Origin: Bradyrhizobium jicamae
GTDB lineage: Bacteria; Pseudomonadota; Alphaproteobacteria; Rhizobiales; Xanthobacteraceae
Length of the DNA stretch: 64,000 bases
Reading direction: 5' to 3'
NCBI RefSeq assembly: GCF_018130215.1
Contig: NZ_JAFCKQ010000001.1
Coordinates: 310,001-374,000 of the forward strand
The notes under the pieces: model-generated
Databases searched by the model: none
What the model saw: only the letters and a program-made list of their open reading frames with translations
What the model was told of the DNA's origin: nothing
Shown: positions 25,312 to 33,589 of the stretch, piece by piece
Position numbering within the stretch: the stretch's first letter is position 1
Layout of the letters: the number at the start of each line of letters is the position of its first letter
Made by a program: the position numbers and the translations under genes

Positions 25312-26283
25312 ATGAGCACCAAGACCAAAACCAAAACTCCCGCCAAATCCTCCGATGCGGGCCTGATCGCGCTGTTCCTCGACATGCTCGCCGCGGAACA
25401 GGGGGCGGGCGTCAACACGCTCGACGCCTACCGGCGCGACCTCACCGACTTCTCCGACTTCCTCAGGCAATCCGGCGCCGACTTCACCGGCGCCGACACC
25501 GAGATGCTCCGGGGCTATCTCGCCGACCTCGATACGAGAGGCTTCAAGTCGTCGAGCGTGGCGCGGCGGCTGTCGGCGATGCGGCATCTCTACCGTTTCC
25601 TGCTCAACGAGCGAATCCGCAGCGACGACCCGGCCGCGATCCTGTCCGGGCCGAAGCGCGGCCGTGGCCTGCCCAAGGTGCTGTCGATAGCCGACGTCGA
25701 CCGCATGCTGACCCGCGCCAGGGAGCTGACCGAAACGGAAGTCTCGCCGGGGCAGCGGCTGCGCGCGCTGCGGCTCTACTGCCTGCTCGAAGTGCTCTAC
25801 GCCACCGGCCTGCGCGTCTCCGAATTGGTGTCGCTGCCAACAGCCGCGGCACGACGCGACGCGCGGATGATCGTGGTGCGCGGCAAAGGCAACAAGGAGC
25901 GGCTGGTGCCGCTCAACGACGCCTCGCGCCAGGCGATGGCGGATTATCTCGCCGCAATGGCCGTGATGCAGCCCGAGAAGAAGGCCGCGCCGTCGAAATG
26001 GCTGTTTCCCTCCTTCGGCGAGAGCGGCCATCTGACCCGGCAGCATTTTGCCCGCGACCTCAAGGAGCTGGCGGCCGCCTCCGGCCTCGCGCCCCGCCTC
26101 GTCTCGCCGCACGTGCTGCGTCACGCCTTTGCCAGCCATCTGCTGCACAATGGTGCCGACCTCAGGATCGTGCAGACCCTGCTCGGCCACACCGATATCT
26201 CGACGACGCAGATCTATACCCATGTGGTCGAGGAGCGCCTGAAGAGCCTGGTCCGCGACCTGCATCCGCTGGCGGAAACGTAA
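25312..26283 (+). CDS. xerD: Site-specific tyrosine recombinase XerD
   Basis: 323 residues. N-terminal SAM-like core-binding domain (about 18-105) and C-terminal catalytic domain with the complete active-site set: Arg168 (TGLRVSEL), Lys192 (RGKGNKE), His267 and Arg270 (SPHVLRH), His293 (LGHTD) and the nucleophile Tyr302 (QIYTHV). With XerC it resolves chromosome dimers at dif during division. It is placed with housekeeping genes, so a chromosomal XerD fits better than a phage integrase. The Lys-Thr-rich N-terminus (STKTKTKTPAK) is an extension. A perfect hairpin follows at 26297. Confidence 0.93.
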   Translation: MSTKTKTKTPAKSSDAGLIALFLDMLAAEQGAGVNTLDAYRRDLTDFSDFLRQSGADFTGADTEMLRGYLADLDTRGFKSSSVARRLSAMRHLYRFLLNERIRSDDPAAILSGPKRGRGLPKVLSIADVDRMLTRARELTETEVSPGQRLRALRLYCLLEVLYATGLRVSELVSLPTAAARRDARMIVVRGKGNKERLVPLNDASRQAMADYLAAMAVMQPEKKAAPSKWLFPSFGESGHLTRQHFARDLKELAAASGLAPRLVSPHVLRHAFASHLLHNGADLRIVQTLLGHTDISTTQIYTHVVEERLKSLVRDLHPLAET

Positions 26284-26296
26284 CGCCCGCCTTGAC

Positions 26297-26317
26297 TTCC
26301 GCGGCGTCTCCGCGGAA
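26297..26317 (+). terminator. Hairpin after xerD, possible terminator
   Basis: TTCCGCGG (26297-26304), 5-base loop, CCGCGGAA (26310-26317): a perfect 8-bp stem 13 bases after the xerD stop. No T-run follows, so termination would be weak or factor-assisted. Confidence 0.45.
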
Positions 26318-26451
26318 AGAGCGTCACCTGCTTGCGATCCCGAAGCCTGCATCCGGCCTGAATGCGCGTTAACCATTTGAAGTTGAATAACTTCTCTGTC
26401 GTCCGCCAAAACCGCTTCGCCCCTCGCACCGTTCCTCCTTATATTGAGTTG

Positions 26452-27414
26452 ATGCCCGATCCGATGCGCAGCTATCTCGACTTCGAAAAACCCGTCGCCG
26501 AGCTTGAATCCAAGATCGACGAGTTGCGTGCGCTTGCCGCGAGCGGAAGCGACATCGGCGACGAGGTCGCGCGGATCGAGGACAAGGCGGCGCAGGCGCT
26601 CGCCGAGCTCTATGCGAACCTGACGCCATGGCAGAAGACGCTGGTCGCGCGGCATCCGCAGCGCCCTCACTTCACCGATTTCGTCGGCGCGTTGATCACC
26701 GAATTCACGCCGATGGCCGGCGACCGTAAATTCGCCGATGACGAGGCCCTGATCGGCGGCTTCGGCCGTTTCCGCGGTGAAAGCATCTGCGTGGTCGGCC
26801 AGGAGAAGGGCGCCACCACCGACAGCCGCATCAAGCACAATTTCGGCATGGCGCGCCCCGAGGGCTATCGCAAGGCGGTACGGCTGATGGAGATGGCCGA
26901 CCGCTTCGGCATTCCGGTTCTGTCGATCGTCGATTCCGCCGGCGCCTATCCCGGCATCGGCGCCGAGGAGCGCGGCCAGGCCGAGGCGATCGCGCGTTCG
27001 ACCGACGCCTGCTTGTCGCTTGGTGTACCCAACGTTGCGATCGTTACCGGCGAGGGCATGTCGGGTGGCGCCATTGCCATCACCACGGCCAACCGCGTGC
27101 TGATGATGGAGCATGCGATCTACTCCGTGATCTCGCCGGAAGCGGCGTCCTCGATCCTGTGGCGCGACGGCACCAAGGCGCAGGAAGCCGCCAACAGCAT
27201 GAAGATCACCGCCCAGGACATGCTGCGCTTTGGCGTGATCGACCAGATCCTGAAAGAGCCCGCCGGCGGTGCCCATCGCGATCCGGCGGCCATGATCGCC
27301 ATCACGGGCGATGCCATCGCCCAGGCCCTCGGCGACCTACGAAATCTTGATCCTGACGCGATTCGCAAACAGCGCCGCCAGAAATTCCTCGATATCGGCC
27401 GCAAGCTCGGCTGA
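26452..27414 (+). CDS. accA: Acetyl-CoA carboxylase carboxyltransferase subunit alpha
   Basis: 320 residues from ATG 26452 (MPDPMRSYLDFEKPVAELE, the family start; the frame is open to 26362 but that part is not AccA-like). With AccD it transfers the carboxyl group from biotin to acetyl-CoA to make malonyl-CoA, the first step of fatty acid synthesis. Family features: the N-terminal coiled helix LESKIDELRALA, GARGGDRKFADD-type segment (AGDRKFADDEALIGG), FGMARPEGYRKAVRLM, SIVDSAGAYPGIGAEERGQ and GEGMSGGAIAI. Length matches the usual about 317-320. Single gene, promoter presumed in 26318-26451. Confidence 0.96.
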   Translation: MPDPMRSYLDFEKPVAELESKIDELRALAASGSDIGDEVARIEDKAAQALAELYANLTPWQKTLVARHPQRPHFTDFVGALITEFTPMAGDRKFADDEALIGGFGRFRGESICVVGQEKGATTDSRIKHNFGMARPEGYRKAVRLMEMADRFGIPVLSIVDSAGAYPGIGAEERGQAEAIARSTDACLSLGVPNVAIVTGEGMSGGAIAITTANRVLMMEHAIYSVISPEAASSILWRDGTKAQEAANSMKITAQDMLRFGVIDQILKEPAGGAHRDPAAMIAITGDAIAQALGDLRNLDPDAIRKQRRQKFLDIGRKLG

Positions 27415-27643
27415 CGCGCCGAAATCGGCCAAAATTCCTGCCAAATCGACCAATTCGGCCGCAATTCGGCCCCTGGTCGGGTCTTTAACATTCCTTGAAC
27501 CATGCCTGCTACGTTGCGGTCTGGTCGCCCCTGTTCAGGTTGCGAGCAGGGGGGTCGAAGGCTAATATTTTACGTAATGGCTTCAGGGCTTTTTCGCCGT
27601 GTTGGGGTCGCGAAAATCGCCCGGTGGGTGTGGAGCTTGGGAC

Positions 27644-29110
27644 TTGACTGATCGTACGCTCGTACGCGCGCTTTTGACCTCCGCGGGCCTCGCCGCGGCC
27701 GTGTTGCTCGCCGGTTGTGACACCGACCAGGTCTCGCTCGCCACCAACGCCAAGGCCAACCAGCCGGTCCCGCCGAAGCTCGTCGCCGCCATGGTCGAGA
27801 AGGACATGGACCTGCAGTCGCCGATCCTGGTCCGTCTCTTCAAGGAGGAAGCCGAGCTCGAGGTCTGGAAGCAGACACGCTCCGGCGACTTCGCGCTGCT
27901 CAAGACCTATCCGATCTGCCGCTGGTCGGGCGACCTCGGCCCCAAGGTGCGCGAAGGCGACCGCCAGGCGCCCGAGGGTTTCTATTCGATCAACCCCAGC
28001 CAGATGAATCCGCAGTCGGCCTACTATCTCTCCTTCAATACCGGCTACCCCAACGCCTTCGACAAGGCACTCGGCCGCACCGGCTCGGAGCTGATGGTGC
28101 ATGGCGACTGCTCCTCGCGCGGCTGCTACGCGATGACCGACGAGCAGATCGCGGAGATCTATTCGCTGGGGCGCGAGTCCTTCTTCGGTGGCCAGAAGGC
28201 ATTTCAGTTCCAGGCCTATCCGTTCCACATGACGGCGGCCAACCTGGCCAAGCACCGCAACAACCCGAACATGCCTTTCTGGAAGATGATCAAGGAAGGC
28301 AATGATCATTTCGAGGTGACGAAGCGGGAGCCGAAGGTCGACTTCTGCGAGAAGAAATACGTGTTCGACGCGGCGAAGCCGCCGGACGCGACGCGTGATC
28401 CGGTGTTCAATGCGTCCGCCAAGTGCCCGGCCTATGTGATTCCCGACGAGATCCAGAGCGCAGTGCGCGAGAAGGAGCAGCGGGACAATGCCGAGTTCGC
28501 AAAGCTGGTCTCGAAGGGCACGCCGATGGCACGCCTCAATACCGGCATCGACGGCGGCATGAATGCGATCTTCGCCTCGAAGATTCCGGAGGGAAACACC
28601 GGTCTGTCCGACGGCGGCGACAGCCAGGCGCTGGCATCGATGTCGCTGGCGCGCGCTCCCGGCACGATCCCCGGAACGGTCAATCCGCCGCGGCCGAATC
28701 TGGAGCGGCAGCAGGCCGAGCCGGCGGTGGCAACGACCGCGACCACGGCACCGGCGACACGCGTGGCAACCGCGGCGCCGGCCGGCCAGTCCGAAAGCTT
28801 CTTCTCCAGCTTCGCCCGCAAGGTCGGCATCAGCAGCACCGCCGACGCCAGCCAGGCGACCGCGGCGCACCCGTCGGCCGCTCCGGTCCCGGCCAGGCCG
28901 AAGGTCGCCGAGGCCAAGCCGCAATCCGTGGTCCGTGTCGCGCCGAAGGCCGAGAGCAAGCAGGCCGCCAAGCCGGCGCTGAAGCCCTCGGTCACCGACA
29001 CCGCCGCCGCCGCTCCTCAGCCTGCGTCCACCACCAGCTCGCAGCTCGCGGGCTCCGCACCGGTCGTGCAGTCGAGCTCGTTCGACAACCGTTTCTCGGC
29101 AGTGAAATAG
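27644..29110 (+). CDS. L,D-transpeptidase-family lipoprotein (YkuD/ErfK type)
   Basis: 488 residues from TTG 27644, with GGAG eight bases upstream and a signal starting directly at TDRTLVR; a GTG at 27599 is an alternative. Lipobox LAGC (Cys25) predicts lipidation. The YkuD catalytic segment is HGDCSSRGCYAM, where the last Cys is the nucleophile, preceded by YYLSFNTGYPNAFD. These enzymes form 3-3 peptidoglycan crosslinks or attach proteins to peptidoglycan. The C-terminal about 150 residues are low-complexity Ala/Pro/Thr/Lys, probably a spacer. Single gene, no partner. Confidence 0.88.
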   Translation: MTDRTLVRALLTSAGLAAAVLLAGCDTDQVSLATNAKANQPVPPKLVAAMVEKDMDLQSPILVRLFKEEAELEVWKQTRSGDFALLKTYPICRWSGDLGPKVREGDRQAPEGFYSINPSQMNPQSAYYLSFNTGYPNAFDKALGRTGSELMVHGDCSSRGCYAMTDEQIAEIYSLGRESFFGGQKAFQFQAYPFHMTAANLAKHRNNPNMPFWKMIKEGNDHFEVTKREPKVDFCEKKYVFDAAKPPDATRDPVFNASAKCPAYVIPDEIQSAVREKEQRDNAEFAKLVSKGTPMARLNTGIDGGMNAIFASKIPEGNTGLSDGGDSQALASMSLARAPGTIPGTVNPPRPNLERQQAEPAVATTATTAPATRVATAAPAGQSESFFSSFARKVGISSTADASQATAAHPSAAPVPARPKVAEAKPQSVVRVAPKAESKQAAKPALKPSVTDTAAAAPQPASTTSSQLAGSAPVVQSSSFDNRFSAVK

Positions 29111-29124
29111 ACGCACGCTTGCCT

Positions 29125-29238
29125 CGTCCCGACGAAGGCCGGGCCCACGCCGCGGCAGATGTGTGGGTGGGACTCGTCGTTCGAGCGACGCAAAATGATC
29201 AGCATTCGTGGTTATGGGTCGCTGCCTTCGCAGGGACG
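29125..29238. repeat. Palindromic repeat with CGTCCC/GGGACG ends
   Basis: Begins CGTCCCGACGAAGGCCGGG at 29125 and ends GGGACG at 29233-29238. The left arm resembles the unit near 6350. About 114 bp, non-coding. Confidence 0.6.
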
Positions 29239-29265
29239 ACATTGAATTTGTGCCGCGATCTCCCC

Positions 29266-29412
29266 CGTCATTGCGAGGAGTTCGCGACAGAAAAAGCAAT
29301 CTTGCGCTGAAGCGACGAAGCAATCCATTGATCCGCTTATGCGGACCGATGATCGCGTCGCGGAGCCTGTCATCGGACGCGCATTCGCGCGACCCGTCGG
29401 CTCGCAATGACG
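29266..29412. repeat. MITE-like element with 12-bp perfect terminal inverted repeats
   Basis: CGTCATTGCGAG at 29266-29277 and its exact complement CTCGCAATGACG at 29401-29412 bound a 147-bp non-coding segment containing GAAGCAATCCA. Degenerate relatives: 52903-52986 (CGTCATT ... CTCGCAATAACG) and a single end at 52445-52460. No transposase here. Confidence 0.75.
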
Positions 29413-29444
29413 CAGACAAGGAGCATCCTTCTCGCGACATGATT

Positions 29445-29880
29445 TGCCCGAGCTTTGCATCTCGTTTCGCCCTCTCTTGATCGGAGGGCGCAGGGAAAGC
29501 CGGGTGCCGATCGCACCCATGGGCCCCGTGCAGTGTAGAAAGCACGGGGGTAGGACCACAGGTGTAACCGGAGCAATCCGGCTTTCCCTGCGCGATGGGT
29601 TACGGCTTATACGTGCTCGCCCCGGCGAGACTGGGCTGTTTTGTCACCGTCTCGCGAAGATGCTTTCGCATCTCGCGGGAGACACCTGCCACTAGGGCGT
29701 CAGGCCTGCACGATTTCGCCGTCCGCTTCATGCGCTCTCGTCAGTCACGCATGCAACGTCCACCGCATCCCACCGCGCGTTCGTGACGATCGCGAGCGCC
29801 CCTCGATCGGGTGAGACGGAAAATCTATACACTGATTTGCCATTACGATAAACCGAAATATTTTTGAACGACGGGCTTGC
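29445..29880. repeat. Structured dispersed repeat, copy B
   Basis: Reverse-complement partner of 5128-5570. Hairpins: closing stem 29488-29501 with 29580-29593 (14 bp); GGGTGC 29502-29507 with GCACCC 29513-29518; CCCCGTGC 29524-29531 with GCACGGGG 29542-29549. Closing-stem positions that differ from copy A differ on both strands, so pairing is kept. An AT-rich end (AAATATTTCGG, read on the reverse strand) matches the AT-rich end of copy A. No conserved frame. Confidence 0.85.
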
Positions 29881-29970
29881 GCCGTCGGGCAAATCAATGC
29901 CAGGAGCTCGCGCAGTCACATGCGAGACGGGACGGCAGCGGCAGCCATCGATGCGGCACGCGTCGGCGAT

Positions 29971-30015
29971 CTCATGCGTCTCGCCCTCATGCGTCTCGCC
30001 CTCATGCGTCTCGCC
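29971..30015. repeat. Tandem repeat, 3 x 15 bp
   Basis: The unit CTCATGCGTCTCGCC occurs three times in exact tandem (29971, 29986, 30001), followed by CTGAAG. It lies 146-190 bases upstream of the DegP start, outside any supported gene. Confidence 0.9.
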
Positions 30016-30160
30016 CTGAAGTTTCGCGCATGCATCGTTCGCGGAGCTTACCGCGAATTTAACAACCTATCCCTCGAATTAATCCGCCAGACAGGACGCC
30101 GTAATGCGGCGGCAATAAGTTCGTCTCAGCGACATAACGCTACCATTTGGGAGAGACATC

Positions 30161-31696
30161 ATGCCAAACGACAACAATAACTCACGCGATCGCACATCTC
30201 GCAGGCCCCTGTCGGCGCGACGACTGACACTGCTCGGCTCCGTTGCGGTGATCGGCGCCGCAGTAGTCGCGGGGGGACCGATCGGATACGGCCGATTTGG
30301 CGGCCAGGCTTTCGCCGCGACGACCTCGACATCACAGACGCAAGGTCCCGCGGGCTTCGCCGACCTCGTCGCGAAGGTCAAGCCGGCGGTCATTTCAGTC
30401 CGCGTGAAGCTGGACGAAGGGAGCGACGCGGCCGGGCCGAATGCGGAGAACATGCCTCCGTCCATGCAAGGCACCCCCTTCGAGAAATTCTTCCGCCAGT
30501 TTGGTCAGGACGGTGTTCCCGGCGGCAAGCTGCAGCGCCATGAGATCATCACCGGCGTCGGCTCCGGCTTCTTCATTTCCGCGGACGGCTATGCCGTGAC
30601 CAACAACCACGTCGTCGATCACGCCAAGTCCGTGCAGGTCACGACGGACGACGGCACCATCTATACCGCGAAGGTGATCGGCACCGATCCGAAGACGGAT
30701 CTTGCGCTCATCAAGGTCGAGGGCAAGTCCGACTTCACCTACGTCAATCTCGAAAGCAAGGCCCCTCGCGTCGGCGATTGGGTCGTGGCGGTCGGCAACC
30801 CCTATGGCCTCGGCGGCACGGTGACCGCCGGCATCATCTCGGCAGAGGGACGCGATATCGGCGCGGGCCCCTATGACAACTACATCCAGATCGATGCGCC
30901 CATCAACAAGGGCAACTCCGGCGGACCAACCTTCGACGCCAATGGCAACGTGATCGGCGTCAACACCGCGATCTACTCGCCGTCCGGCGGCTCGGTCGGC
31001 ATCGGGTTCGACGTGCCGGCTCCGACCGTCAAGATGATCGTCGCCCAGCTCAAGGAGCACGGCACGGTGACGCGCGGCTACATCGGCGTGCAGGTGCAGC
31101 CGGTCACCGCTGGTATCGCCGAGAGCCTCGGCTTGAAGCAGGCCCAGGGTGCGCTGGTCGACGAGGCCCAGCCGAATACGCCGGCGGCACAGGCCGGTAT
31201 CCGGCCGGGTGACGTGATCACGAAGGTCAACGGCAACGCGGTCAAGGATTCGCGAACACTCGCGCGCGAGATTTCGGGTATGGCTCCCGGAACCTCGGCG
31301 AAGCTCGACATCCTGCGCAAGGGCGAGGCGCAGACCGTCGACGTGACCCTCGCCAAGATGCCGAACGAGACCCAGAAGGTTGCCCGCGCCGACGAATCCG
31401 AGCAGGGCTCGACGAAGGACGTTCCCCATCTCGGTCTATCGGTTGCCCCGGCGGGCGACGTCGGAGGCGCCGGCGACAAGGGCGTCGTCGTGACGGCGGT
31501 CGAGCCGGACGGCCCGGCGGCCGAGCACGGCTTCAAGTCCGGCGATGTCATCCTGGCCGTCGGCGGCAAGGATGTCAGCACCGCGGCCGACCTGCGCGGC
31601 GCGCTCTCGGAAGCGAAGTCCAACGGCAAGCATGATGTCCTGATGCGCGTCAAGACATCGGACAATACCCACTTCGTCGCCATGCCGATCGGCTAG
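30161..31696 (+). CDS. DegP/HtrA-family periplasmic serine endoprotease (Do family)
   Basis: 511 residues, ATG preceded by GGGAGAGA. An N-terminal hydrophobic segment (about 22-52) acts as signal or anchor. Trypsin-like triad: His150 (TNNHVVD), Asp180 (KTDLALIK), Ser253 (GNSGGP), followed by two PDZ domains (about 295-385 and 420-505; RGYIGVQVQPV and HLGLSVAPAG starts). It degrades or refolds misfolded envelope proteins. Closest types are MucD/DegQ; rhizobia carry several paralogues, so the DegP name is not assigned. An S41 protease and a small membrane protein follow in the same direction. Confidence 0.95.
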   Translation: MPNDNNNSRDRTSRRPLSARRLTLLGSVAVIGAAVVAGGPIGYGRFGGQAFAATTSTSQTQGPAGFADLVAKVKPAVISVRVKLDEGSDAAGPNAENMPPSMQGTPFEKFFRQFGQDGVPGGKLQRHEIITGVGSGFFISADGYAVTNNHVVDHAKSVQVTTDDGTIYTAKVIGTDPKTDLALIKVEGKSDFTYVNLESKAPRVGDWVVAVGNPYGLGGTVTAGIISAEGRDIGAGPYDNYIQIDAPINKGNSGGPTFDANGNVIGVNTAIYSPSGGSVGIGFDVPAPTVKMIVAQLKEHGTVTRGYIGVQVQPVTAGIAESLGLKQAQGALVDEAQPNTPAAQAGIRPGDVITKVNGNAVKDSRTLAREISGMAPGTSAKLDILRKGEAQTVDVTLAKMPNETQKVARADESEQGSTKDVPHLGLSVAPAGDVGGAGDKGVVVTAVEPDGPAAEHGFKSGDVILAVGGKDVSTAADLRGALSEAKSNGKHDVLMRVKTSDNTHFVAMPIG

Positions 31697-31911
31697 GCAG
31701 GCGGCGGACCTGCCGTCGCGTGTGCTCCTAGGCGCGACGGCGGGGGCCTCCGGATCACGATGCGATGACATGGAACCGCATCGTGATCTCATCTGTTTGA
31801 TTGGTGTGATCCTTTCGGTCCCAACCCGTCAGGATCATGCTCAGTCAGCCATGCCGCCGCGGCTTGCGCGGCGCGCTCGCGTCTTGAGCACATCCACCGG
31901 ACGGGTAAGCA

Positions 31912-33255
31912 ATGAAGACATCCCATTTACGCATAATCGCAATCGCCTGCGTGGCCTCGGCCTCCATCGCGGGCTTCGCTCTCGCATCCGACGTCGCCGC
32001 CGGTCCATCGCGGACCGATCTCGGACTTCTTGCCGGCGTGATGCAGCTCGTGCAGCAGGACTACGTGCATCCGGTCGGATCGAGCGAGCTTACCGACGCC
32101 GCGTTGAAAGGGATGCTGTCGCGTCTCGATCCGCACTCCGCCTACATGACCGAGCCGGAATTTCGCGAATCCACGGAAGACATCAGCGGAAAATTCGGCG
32201 GCATCGGCCTCAAGATCATGGATCACAACGGGTTGCCCACCGTGCTCTCGCCGATCGACGACACGCCGGCCGCGCGCGCTGGCGTGCAGCCTGGCGATGC
32301 GATCGTGTCGGTCGACGGCCAAAGCACGCATGGCGCCGATTTGATGGAGGTGATCCGGAAGATTCGCGGACAACCGGGAACGACCGTGAAACTGACGATC
32401 CAGCGCGGCAACGAGTCACCCTTCGACGTGGCCCTCACCCGGCAGGTCATCGAGATTCACAGCGTCAAGTCGCGGCTGGAACCGAATGATGTGGCTTATC
32501 TGCGGATCAGCGAGTTCGGCCAGGAGACGCCGACCGAACTCCAGCACGCCATCTCGACGCTGCAGCACGAGGCCAATGGCAGGCTTTCGGGGGTCGTTCT
32601 CGACCTGCGAAACGATCCTGGCGGACTGCTCGCCTCCGCGGTCGACGTCTCCGGCGATTTCCTCAATGGCGGGACGGTCGTCTCGATCCGCGGACGCAAT
32701 GGGAACGACGATCAATCGTTCGCGGCGCCCGCAACGGGTGCGTTGCTGCCTGACGCCCCCATGGTGGTTCTCGTCAACGGCGCCTCGGCGTCGGCATCCG
32801 AGATCGTTGCCGGAGCGCTGCAGGATCGCCATCGCGCGACGGTGATGGGAACGCAGAGTTTCGGCAAGGGATCGGTTCAGACCATCATCCCGATCAAGGA
32901 CCACGGCGCCCTGCGGCTGACGACCGCCCTCTACTACACCGCGTCGGGCCGCTCGATCCAGGGCAACGGGATCACACCCGACGTCGTCGTGCAGGCGGCC
33001 AAGGACGAGCAGGTCGCGAATTCGATGGTCTGGCGCGAAGCCCAGCTCCACGGGTCGTTCGCCAATCCCGGCACGCTGTCGAAATCCGACGCAGCGCCGG
33101 AGGCGAAGGGCGCGCCGGCGGAAACGACTTCGCCGCCGATCAAGGAGGAGTTGATCGGAACCGATCGGGACACGCAGCTCAAGGCCGCGCTGAAGTATCT
33201 CGAACGCCTGCCGGCGCAGAATCCGGCGATCATCCGCACCAGCGTCCCGGGATGA
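31912..33255 (+). CDS. S41-family C-terminal processing peptidase (CtpA/Prc-like)
   Basis: 447 residues, N-terminal signal peptide (HLRIIAIACVASASIAGFALAS). A PDZ domain at about 95-170 (GGIGLKIM ... AGVQPGDAIVSVDG) is inserted before the S41 core. Predicted Ser/Lys dyad: Ser294 in GASASASEI and Lys319 in SFGKGSVQ, the 25-residue spacing found in Prc and CtpB. LDLRNDPGGLL is the conserved strand before the nucleophile. It cleaves C-terminal tails of periplasmic or outer-membrane proteins. It lies 215 bases after the DegP-type gene; a hairpin (CCGTCGCG 31713-31720 with CGCGACGG 31733-31740) in between may separate the transcripts. Confidence 0.94.
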   Translation: MKTSHLRIIAIACVASASIAGFALASDVAAGPSRTDLGLLAGVMQLVQQDYVHPVGSSELTDAALKGMLSRLDPHSAYMTEPEFRESTEDISGKFGGIGLKIMDHNGLPTVLSPIDDTPAARAGVQPGDAIVSVDGQSTHGADLMEVIRKIRGQPGTTVKLTIQRGNESPFDVALTRQVIEIHSVKSRLEPNDVAYLRISEFGQETPTELQHAISTLQHEANGRLSGVVLDLRNDPGGLLASAVDVSGDFLNGGTVVSIRGRNGNDDQSFAAPATGALLPDAPMVVLVNGASASASEIVAGALQDRHRATVMGTQSFGKGSVQTIIPIKDHGALRLTTALYYTASGRSIQGNGITPDVVVQAAKDEQVANSMVWREAQLHGSFANPGTLSKSDAAPEAKGAPAETTSPPIKEELIGTDRDTQLKAALKYLERLPAQNPAIIRTSVPG

Positions 33256-33345
33256 TGCCCGGATGTGCGTGCATGCTTCTGGATCGGTCACACGCAAATG
33301 ACCAGAGAGCAGCAGACCAGCCGATCCGGGCCAGGGAAGGTGACG

Positions 33346-33561
33346 ATGGCGGACAGATTGTCCGCCCTGGTCCGGGAGTCCTGGCTCACCCTGGCCGGTT
33401 GGGCTTGCCTGATCGGCGTATCATTGATCGGATTCCTGCTCACCGAAGGCGCGCCCTATCATCACCTCGCAGCCGGCGTTCTGCTGACCGCGTCGACGCT
33501 GCTCATCCTCCTGGCGTTGTTTGAAGGTTTTTGGCGCATGTTCGTCGATCATGGTGCCTGA
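33346..33561 (+). CDS. Small two-helix membrane protein, unknown
   Basis: 71 residues from ATG 33346, preceded by GGGAAGGTGACG; in-frame codons at 33265 and 33298 have weaker signals. Two hydrophobic helices: about residues 12-33 (WLTLAGWACLIGVSLIGFLL) and 40-62 (HHLAAGVLLTASTLLILLALF), with short polar ends. It starts about 90 bases after the S41 peptidase stop on the same strand and may be a membrane partner of the protease, but no family is recognised. Confidence 0.65.
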   Translation: MADRLSALVRESWLTLAGWACLIGVSLIGFLLTEGAPYHHLAAGVLLTASTLLILLALFEGFWRMFVDHGA

Positions 33562-33589
33562 GTTGCACGACCAGACATCTTGAAGAGCG

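Larger units (their letters stand above)
29111..30160. other. Large repeat-filled gap between the L,D-transpeptidase and DegP genes
   Basis: A 1.05-kb stretch with no supportable gene. From left to right it holds a palindromic unit (29125-29238), a MITE-like element with perfect terminal inverted repeats (29266-29412), structured repeat copy B (29445-29880) and a short tandem repeat (29971-30015). The last 140 bases are AT-richer and should contain the DegP promoter. Confidence 0.7.
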
